A stretch of 64,000 nt of DNA. Source: Erpobdella octoculata (Eukaryota > Annelida > Clitellata > Hirudinida > Erpobdellidae). The notes under the pieces are model-generated. The model was not told the origin of the DNA. It did not search any database and worked only from the letters and a program-made list of their open reading frames with translations. Below are positions 54,320 to 64,000 of the stretch, one piece after another; within the stretch, counting starts at the first letter, position 1, and each line of letters starts with the position of its first letter. Both the position numbers and the translations under genes were made by a program. Location: the NCBI GenBank assembly GCA_963978895.1, contig OZ022238.1:39321820-39385819 (forward strand). Direction: 5' to 3'.

Positions 54320-54682
54320 GTCTTCATACGGCCCTGCCCAAACCTTAAATCAAGGTGGAACGGGCCGAGATTTTTAACTAAGTATAGAGACATTTTAGGG
54401 ATTTTAGCTTGTTCAGACGGGCCGGGCTAAACCTGAAGTCAAGGTGGGACGGGTCGAAGTTTTTCATCAAGTATATTGAACTTCTAGGCCTGTAAAAACG
54501 GGCCGGGCCCATATTAGACGGGCCGTGCTGGGCCAGGAATTTCGGTTTTTGAAACGGGCTGGGCCAAGTTGTCGACGTGCCGAGCCGGGACCTAAAAAAT
54601 TGATCTGTGCAGTACTCTACTATGTATGCACGGTTCAAATTCTCTAATTTCATGCGAGCGAAGCCGCTACGGACACGGCTAG
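54320..54682 (-). mobile_element. Helitron-like copy, right part (3' end)
   Basis: Continues the element interrupted at 43702 and ends gcgaagccgctacggacacggCTAG|T, the same 3' end type as the copy at 12236. The GGCCCG-rich block is readable on the opposite strand. Confidence 0.8.
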
Positions 54683-55011
54683 TTTCAAAATATTCTGATA
54701 AAAGTGGAGCTTGGTACGCATTCTGATTTTAAAATGAATTGCTATTCTGTTCAGCCCCTTCTCGTTTCTCAAACTCGAAAAATAGAACTATCTACAGCTT
54801 GCTTGAAATAAGACACAATACCTTTTTTCTAAAAACTATGTTTTATTTGCTTAAAAAATACACTAACTCAAACATTAGGCCACATGAACCTGAAAAACTC
54901 AGATAACAGAACAACCAGCAAAGCAAAAATTTTCAATCAACTTAAAAAGCTAAGATCAGTAAGAAATGTTTTAAAATTGAGCTCCCAAAAATAAAATGAC
55001 ATATTATTGCT
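54683..55011. other. 3' flank of the PFKFB gene
   Basis: AT-rich, probably containing its 3' UTR on the minus strand; an aataaa reads on that strand near 54848. Nothing else was recognised. Confidence 0.35.
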
Positions 55012-57905
<2,894 letters not shown>

Positions 57906-58208
57906 TTCTGCAAAAACGTGACATGAAATTCAAACTGTGTTCAGACTCAGCAGACACAAACTCATCAACATACCAACAGAAAGACTGAATTAGACCGAAT
58001 TAGAGAGCTCGAAAAGTTAAAAGTGAAAACTGTCGTACTCAAAGCGCTTGACACATTTATATGTGAACGAGTTTATTAGATATAAAACTGGTTGTTTAAA
58101 ATAAATATTATTTTATAATCAAACAAGAATGTACATAAAAGCCGTCTTATCCTGGGACAGGATCAACAAGCCACCCCCAGCAGACGCCGATGCCGACACC
58201 ATACGATG
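57906..58208. other. Upstream region of PFKFB
   Basis: Likely 5' UTR and promoter on the minus strand. A GC-rich patch at 58150-58200 (aagccacccccagcagacgc) lies immediately before the TIR element. No core promoter motif was assigned. Confidence 0.35.
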
Positions 58209-58434
58209 GGTATCGTATCAAAAGAGCGAAAACTTAAGGGCGAAAACAAAAGGGCAAACACAAAAGGGCAAATGCTAAAAAGAGCGCACAACAATAAGAG
58301 CGAAAATGAAAAGGGCGAAATTAAAAAGAGCGCACAATAAAAAAGGAGAACATCAAAAAGGCGAAAACATAAAATGTTATAATTAAAAATTAACCCACAC
58401 TAGGACATAAACAAACTTTTTTTCTTCTGCTATC

Positions 58435-58583
<149 letters not shown>

Positions 58584-59230
58584 TTTCTTCCATTTATGCT
58601 TTTATTATCTTCCTTTCCCTAGATGATGATGATATTGTGGCGAGGGTGTTCTAAATGTTTAGTAGATATTATAACAGTTCATCGTCTCCTTACCCCTCTC
58701 TCTCTCTTTCCATCTCTTTCTCTTGTCTCTCTTTTTACTCTCCTTTTTCTTTTTCTTCCATAGCTCCCTATAAAGATTCACTCATGCGAATGTTGAGAAC
58801 ACATTATTAAAACATTATTGCCAGATACCATGGTCACGGTCGGGAAACTTCCTAACTAATTACAGTTTAAACTTGAATTTCTAGATATGTATTTTTGGTA
58901 CCAAGTTGGTTATAGAAAAATTTGCTCACGTAAAAAACTATTTAATTTTACAGCTTCTATGCAAAAACTGATGAGCAAATTATACCCAGCAGTGTAGAGT
59001 TATAAACAAAAAAAATAATATTATAAACTACATTGTCAAAATTAAACTTTAGTTAAAATATTTCTGGACATTTTAATTGAGAACAATTTGATCGCGGACA
59101 TTTTATATAGCGCTAAAAAGTTTGGAAAAATATACGCAATTGATATATACGTTTTATCATGTTTTATTTGATCATGGAACCAAGAGGATAGAAAAAACTT
59201 TAATTGTTTGTGTGCGTGCGTAAATGAGAA

Positions 59231-59233
59231 AAA

Positions 59234-59300
<67 letters not shown>
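59231..59300. repeat. (GA)n microsatellite
   Basis: GA dinucleotide run with short related runs to 59330, followed by a GT run at 59408-59440. Ser-Leu frames on the minus strand are artefacts. Confidence 0.97.
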
Positions 59301-59301
<1 letters not shown>

Positions 59302-59464
59302 AGAAAAAAGAGGTAGAGAGAGAGAGAGAGAATAAGAAGAAAGAGCTAGAAAAGAGAGTGAAAGAGTAAGAATGTGATATAGCAAAAAAGAGGCTTAATT
59401 TGTACTCGTGTGTGTGTGTGTTTGTGTGTGTATGTGTGATAGAGAGAGAACGAGAACCCGGCAA

Positions 59465-59945
59465 TGGCGAGTATCTCAAATAGTTTCCTTTCTTTTCCCG
59501 CTTGCCCTCCCGTTCTTGCTCACACGCCTGCCTCCACTCGCTCTCCCGTTTCCGCTCATTTTCTCACACGTTTGTCCCATCTCGCTCGCTCTTCCGCTCT
59601 CGCTTGATTTCCTCTCCCGCTTTTTTTCTTCCTAATTTTTTTGCCCATAAAACGTAAAATATATTTGTTAAAAGTTGCTTGAAACATACTTCAGAATTTC
59701 TTACATAAACTAAATTTGAATTTTGTTACGCAATAACCTTCGGTGCTCGTACATAGAAACTTTTTGGCCTGGGAGATTTTTTGGGCATAAAAATAAAGAT
59801 AAAAAAACATATTAAAAATTACCCTATTTCTCTTCTTTGAAATCCTTTTCCATATTAAATTTTGTTAAAATTGGTCAAACGGTTTGGATTTGTTTAGAAA
59901 ACAAACAAACAAGAAGACAGTCATTCATTTTTATTTATAGATAAC
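59465..59945 (-). repeat. Helitron-like fragment inside the TIR element
   Basis: Inverted copy of the family at 13745-14205: on the minus strand it carries the aaacaaatccaaacc motif, then the agcgggaa/cgggagag purine-rich block, then a degenerate gccattgccggg hairpin remnant. Confidence 0.5.
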
Positions 59946-60129
59946 ATTTCATACAGTTAATAAAAACCTATTTTCGCCCTTTTGATGTTCGCCTTTTTTA
60001 TTGTGCGCTCTTTTTAGTTTCGCCCTTATTATCGTGCGCTATTTTTAGCTTTTGCCCATTTGTGTTCGCCCTTTTGATCTCGCCCTTTTGATTTCGCCCT
60101 TAAATTTTTGTTCTTTTGATAGTAAACCC

Positions 60130-60857
60130 ATACGATGACCGCAAGAGCCAGGCCGAAAAGGCAGAAAAAATTGTTTTAAGTTAATTTTTTGGGGCATCAT
60201 AGTTGATTGCGAATCACAATCGGATCTAAATTTTTGAGCTTTTTTTGGGACGGGTCCAGTGGCGGATTCAGGAGTTCCAGGCAGGCGCGGTCCCAGGATT
60301 TTCTGGTGGGGGATGATAAATTTATTGTCAATTAGGAGTCTTATTTGTTGTTGTTTATTTAAGTCCTTGTCACTTTTTCAGCGTTTAGGACCACACAAAA
60401 ACAAAACAAAAATATTAAAATGAAAATAAATAAGTAAAAGTAAAATAATAGTGGGATAAATAATATAAACAGGAAATAGAGAAAACAATTACAACATATG
60501 AAAACATGGAAAAAATAGTCATGAAAAAAAAGAGAGAAAAAAATAAGTACAAAAATAAGAATAATAAAAAAAAATAAAAAAAAATAATTTATAGGAATAA
60601 TAATATTGGACATGAAGTGTTATTCACAGTTAAATTAGATAGTAGAGAATTGGTAATGGTTGTGGGTGAAATTTGGAGCAAAAAGTTGAAGTAGAAAAAA
60701 AAATGAAGTAAAATAAAAATAAATAAATAAATGATAAATAAATAAAAATAATAAATAAATATTTACATAAACATTCAAGTTTATCAAGACATAGAAATAT
60801 TTACACACAGGTCCATATGGATTAATAATATCGAAAGAGTGTTTTTCAGAGTTAAAG
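60130..60857. other. Intergenic DNA and likely LINE 3' UTR
   Basis: 60240-60320 is GC-rich and starts cagtggcggattcaggag, like a hAT end, but no partner end was found. 60400-60780 is A-rich with (taaa)n-type runs and probably includes the 3' UTR of the LINE that follows. Confidence 0.4.
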
Positions 60858-63263
60858 TCAAATTAGATCTGGTTCATTTTGTGTGATCCAGTTGAAGATG
60901 AGGTCTTGGCATTTTGGGTTGTTTAGGATGGTTCCGATGTCAAAGTCTACTTGTTTCAATATCTTTTTTATTTCCTGATGGAGGGGTGCCCTTGTTCTGC
61001 AGCTTGTAAGGAAGTGCTTGACGGTCTCCGGTTCCTGACATGTGTCACAGAAACCTGTGCTGTGTTTCCCATAGACTTTGAGGTTGGAGTTTAGGAGAGT
61101 GCAGTTGAGTCGGAGCCTGGAAATGATGACTTCTTTTTTTCTATTCATGTCATGGAATTGTGAGTGGAAGGACGGCTGAGGATTTAGTTCTCTGTGATGG
61201 CTGCTCTGATACAAGTTTCGCCAAATTGCTTTCCATTCTTCAAATGTTTTTGTTTTTATGATATTATGAATATCATCAATGGTGTGTGGAACAGTAATTT
61301 GTATGGTGGGATGATCGGTTGCTATTTTAGCAAGTTTGTCTGCAGTTTCGTTTCCACGGATACCAATGTGGCTGGGTATCCATATTATTGTGCATGAGAC
61401 TCCGTTGGTTTTGAAAGTGGTGATATGTTGTAGTATGTCTTGTATGATTGGTTTGATGCTGGAGCTGTCGTAATTAGATATAGCCTGGACGGAGCTGAGT
61501 GAGTCGGTAAAAATGGCTATATTGTTGCCTGGTTCTTGCTGTACGGACCAGAGGAGGGCTTTTTGAATGGCTGTAAGTTCAGCAGTAAAAATGGAGATGT
61601 TGTCGGTTGTACGTTGACTCAGCTCGTAGTTTTTACTAGGAATGAAGATTCCAATTCCTGTTTTTTCTTTTATTTTTGAGGCATCGGTGTAGATTTTTAT
61701 GTTGTTATTGTAGTTATGTATTTTTTCTAAAGACGTCTGAAGAGCGCTAGGGTCTTCTTTTTGGATTCCGAGTAGAGTGATGTCAAGGTTTGGTAAAAAT
61801 AGTTTCCAGGGTGGTGTGTCGAAGTTAGGCGAAGGGTTTTCTTGGAGATTTTGGATTCTTTGGTCGTTAAGGTAGTTTTTCATTACCAACGGTGCTGTGT
61901 GTGGCTTTCTTTTACTCAGATTTGACTTGATCCATGTACTTCTCTTATTTGGGTCTGGAAAGTATATGATTCTGCTTGGATGGTGTGGGATGATTTTGGT
62001 TTTTGCGGCGTAGATGGCTGTACGTTGTCTAAGACGTAATGAGATGGGAATTTCTCCACATTCTACGAGCAGTGCATTACAGTTAGTTTTCCCACCTGCT
62101 CCACATGAAATTCTCAAAGCGCTGTTCTGTATTGTCTGGAGTTTCTTTTTGAGAGATTCATTGGCTTGGTTGAAGGCTTCGCCACCGTATTCTAGTATAG
62201 AGCGAATGGCTGCCTTGTAAAAAGTGAGAAGAGTTCTTTTATGGCTACCCCACGAAAGTCCTGTAATTGCTCTCATGAGGTTTAGTCTTTTTTTTGTTCT
62301 CGCTATGGCATATGCAATGTGTGGTCCCCATGTGGCTGCTGTGTCAAAGATAACGCCTAAAAACTTGTATTCGTGAACTTTGGTGATGTTTACTTCAAAG
62401 ATTTTTAAGTGGTGTTTTGTGTCTTCTTTTTTTTTATCTGGGTTTCGAGAAAAAAGGAGACTGACAGTTTTTGATTTAGATATTTTGAAACCCAGATCGG
62501 TGAGTGCAACTGTAACTTTGTTCAAGTAGTTTTGCATGTGAGTGTAGATTTCCTTGATATTGTTGCCGGTAATCCAAAATGCGCAATCATCTGCATATAA
62601 AGAAATCTTTATGTTTTTTGGTGGTGTGGGTAGATTGTTTAGAAGAATGGTGAAAAGAGTAGGACTGAGTACGCTTCCTTGTGGAGTTCCGTTTTCTTGT
62701 AGGTGAGTGTCGGAGAGTTCGCTCCCAACCCTCACTTGAAAAGTTCTTTGCTTCAAAAAATCATCTAACCATTTTAATATCCTTCCTCTAAGTCCATATT
62801 GATGGAGGGTATGGATGACGCCTTTACTCCATACTAGATCGAACGCTTTTTCAAGGTCAATAAAAACTGCTAAGGTGGCCTGTTTTCTTTTAAATCCTGT
62901 AGCAGTGTCGTGTTGGAGTCTAACTACGTGGTCAATGCATGATCGGGATCGTCGAAAGCCAGACTGTTCGGTTTTGAGAAGGTTGTGGACATCAAGAAAA
63001 AATGTGAGGCGCTTTTTAAGTATCTGCTCCATGATTTTGCACGTAGCCGACGTAAGAGAGATTGGCCGGTATGAGTTGGGATCTTCTTTGGGCTTGCCGC
63101 TTTTGTGGATTGGAATGATGAGGGAGTGTTTCCAAGAAACAGGGAGTTTTCCAGTAGTCCTGGAAGCTTGGAGCATAGAGAGTAGGTGTTGTCTATTTGT
63201 CGGAGAGAGTTGCCATAGGATTTCATAACTGACTTTGTCGTAACCTGGGGCTGTGTTTTTTTT
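60858..63263 (-). CDS. LINE reverse transcriptase, RNase H and zinc-finger C-terminus
   Basis: Reverse transcriptase: YRPISLTSATCKIMEQIL, AVFIDLEKAFDLVW (catalytic Asp), ENGTPQGSVLSPTLFT, LYADDCAFWI (catalytic YADD). RNase H after about residue 490: IYTDASKIKEKTGIGI, FTAELTAIQKALL, IFTDSLSSVQAI, and IPSHIGIRGNETADKLAK, supplying Asp, Glu and Asp. The C-terminus has FCDTCQEPETVKHFLTSC, the CCHC zinc site common in I-group LINEs. The frame upstream of the first ATG (63176) stays open and coding to the stop at 63264, so the ATG is not the real start. It would copy the element RNA at nicked target DNA. Confidence 0.92.
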   Translation of the reverse strand, partial: KKNTAPGYDKVSYEILWQLSPTNRQHLLSMLQASRTTGKLPVSWKHSLIIPIHKSGKPKEDPNSYRPISLTSATCKIMEQILKKRLTFFLDVHNLLKTEQSGFRRSRSCIDHVVRLQHDTATGFKRKQATLAVFIDLEKAFDLVWSKGVIHTLHQYGLRGRILKWLDDFLKQRTFQVRVGSELSDTHLQENGTPQGSVLSPTLFTILLNNLPTPPKNIKISLYADDCAFWITGNNIKEIYTHMQNYLNKVTVALTDLGFKISKSKTVSLLFSRNPDKKKEDTKHHLKIFEVNITKVHEYKFLGVIFDTAATWGPHIAYAIARTKKRLNLMRAITGLSWGSHKRTLLTFYKAAIRSILEYGGEAFNQANESLKKKLQTIQNSALRISCGAGGKTNCNALLVECGEIPISLRLRQRTAIYAAKTKIIPHHPSRIIYFPDPNKRSTWIKSNLSKRKPHTAPLVMKNYLNDQRIQNLQENPSPNFDTPPWKLFLPNLDITLLGIQKEDPSALQTSLEKIHNYNNNIKIYTDASKIKEKTGIGIFIPSKNYELSQRTTDNISIFTAELTAIQKALLWSVQQEPGNNIAIFTDSLSSVQAISNYDSSSIKPIIQDILQHITTFKTNGVSCTIIWIPSHIGIRGNETADKLAKIATDHPTIQITVPHTIDDIHNIIKTKTFEEWKAIWRNLYQSSHHRELNPQPSFHSQFHDMNRKKEVIISRLRLNCTLLNSNLKVYGKHSTGFCDTCQEPETVKHFLTSCRTRAPLHQEIKKILKQVDFDIGTILNNPKCQDLIFNWITQNEPDLI

Positions 63264-63266
63264 TTA

Positions 63267-64000
63267 GATGCTGTTGTTTAATGCTTGTGTTAATTCTTGT
63301 TCTGTTATGTCTGTATTTAAAAGTTGTATTTCTTTTTCCAAATGCAGAGGTGATTGGGTTTCATCCAGAAGTATTTTGTCGATCGTTTTTTCCTTTTGTT
63401 TTTTCTGCATAGAAAAGGCTCGTAAAAGATTGGAATCACTTGAGTTGATTGCTATTGTATTGGCTAAAAGATTGGCTTTTTCTTTGTCGGTGAAAAGGAG
63501 TGTGTTTTCAGTTGGATCAAAAAGAGTTGGAAGTTGGCTGATTTCTGTTTGGGAGCTCATGGCTTTCACGGTTTTCCAGAGGTCTTTCAGCGGTGTGGCG
63601 TGGCTTATTTTTTCACAATAGTTTTCCCAAGCTTTCCTTTTAGCGTTGTTATTATTTTTTTGGTGTTCTTTTTATGAGCTTTATATGCTTCTAGGTCATC
63701 ATTATATTTTGTTTTTGCATATCGGTTTTTCATTTTGTTTCGCTCTTTAACAGCATTGTGACAGTCAGAGTTCCAGAAGTATGAGTAGGGTTTGTCATGG
63801 TTGTGATTTCTGACTTTTTTTGCCGGTGTGTTTTTAATGACAGATAGCTCAATACCCTCTAGAAAACTGTTAAAGAGCTCGTCTAATGACAGTTGTTTAT
63901 TTTGGTTATTGTCTAGGTGCAGAGTAAGATGTTTATTGAAATCAACCCAGTTGGTGTTTCTCAGCTGCCATCTGTTTGGTGGTGATGATTTGCGAATTGG
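63267..64000 (-). pseudogene. LINE ORF2, region upstream of RT (frameshifted, partial)
   Basis: From 63267 to about 63653 the frame encodes the linker between endonuclease and RT (SSDSNLLRAFSMQKKQKEKT, EKEIQLLNTDITEQELTQAL), followed by the TAA at 63264-63266. Further upstream, to the window edge, coding continues in another frame (RNTNWVDFNKHLTLHLDN; PYSYFWNSDCHNAVKERN); the switch falls in a homopolymer of A on the minus strand near 63655. Confidence 0.75.

Larger units (their letters stand above)
60858..64000 (-). mobile_element. Non-LTR retrotransposon with RNase H (I/Jockey-group LINE), cut by window edge
   Basis: Coding sequence runs from the right edge to 60858 on the minus strand; the 5' part, including ORF1 and most of the endonuclease, lies outside. 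Defects: an in-frame TAA at 63264-63266 just before the RT core, and a single missing base in the A run (minus strand) near 63655. An RNase H domain places it in the I-like group rather than CR1. Confidence 0.88.

Overview
The window is nuclear DNA from an invertebrate animal. It is strongly AT-rich. Its three recognisable host genes have introns with GT..AG borders, and much of the rest is transposable elements (TEs), tandem repeats and microsatellites. The repeat types (hAT, Helitron, Ty3/Gypsy, CR1-like and I/Jockey-like LINEs) suit an arthropod or another invertebrate; I cannot place the phylum from this sequence.

Host genes, all on the minus strand: (1) an AMPK-related, HUNK-like Ser/Thr kinase, start codon at 32512, nine coding exons ending at 819 and probably continuing past the left edge; its first two introns (about 13.6 and 12.9 kb) are filled with TEs. 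(2) A complete seven-exon lasp gene (LIM, nebulin-like repeats, SH3; 219 aa) at 39642-42338. (3) A complete thirteen-exon PFKFB gene (6-phosphofructo-2-kinase/fructose-2,6-bisphosphatase; 464 aa) at 55012-57905. Its kinase half looks normal, but its phosphatase half has lost the catalytic His of RHG and a second catalytic Arg.

Mobile elements: an apparently intact hAT with a four-exon 656-aa transposase (7798-10838); a hAT inside a hAT inside a pogo-like relic (26.0-30.3 kb); a deletion derivative of the middle hAT (37897-39084); Helitron-like elements; two LINEs (24.1-25.8 kb; 60.9 kb to the right edge); and several MITEs.

The most striking region is 43.25-54.68 kb. A Helitron copy is split by a young Ty3/Gypsy element whose two 198-bp LTRs look identical. 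That element has two further insertions. A 3.7-kb DNA transposon of a type I cannot assign sits in its tRNA-Ser primer-binding site, with a 3-bp target duplication and a zinc-finger plus acidic-residue protein of about 940 aa. A 2.0-kb element with an 8-bp duplication sits in one LTR. Its 5' end also carries about 400 bp of 18S rRNA joined to a second, partial LTR, all inside the 5-bp target duplication. This looks like a retroelement/rRNA chimera formed during reverse transcription.
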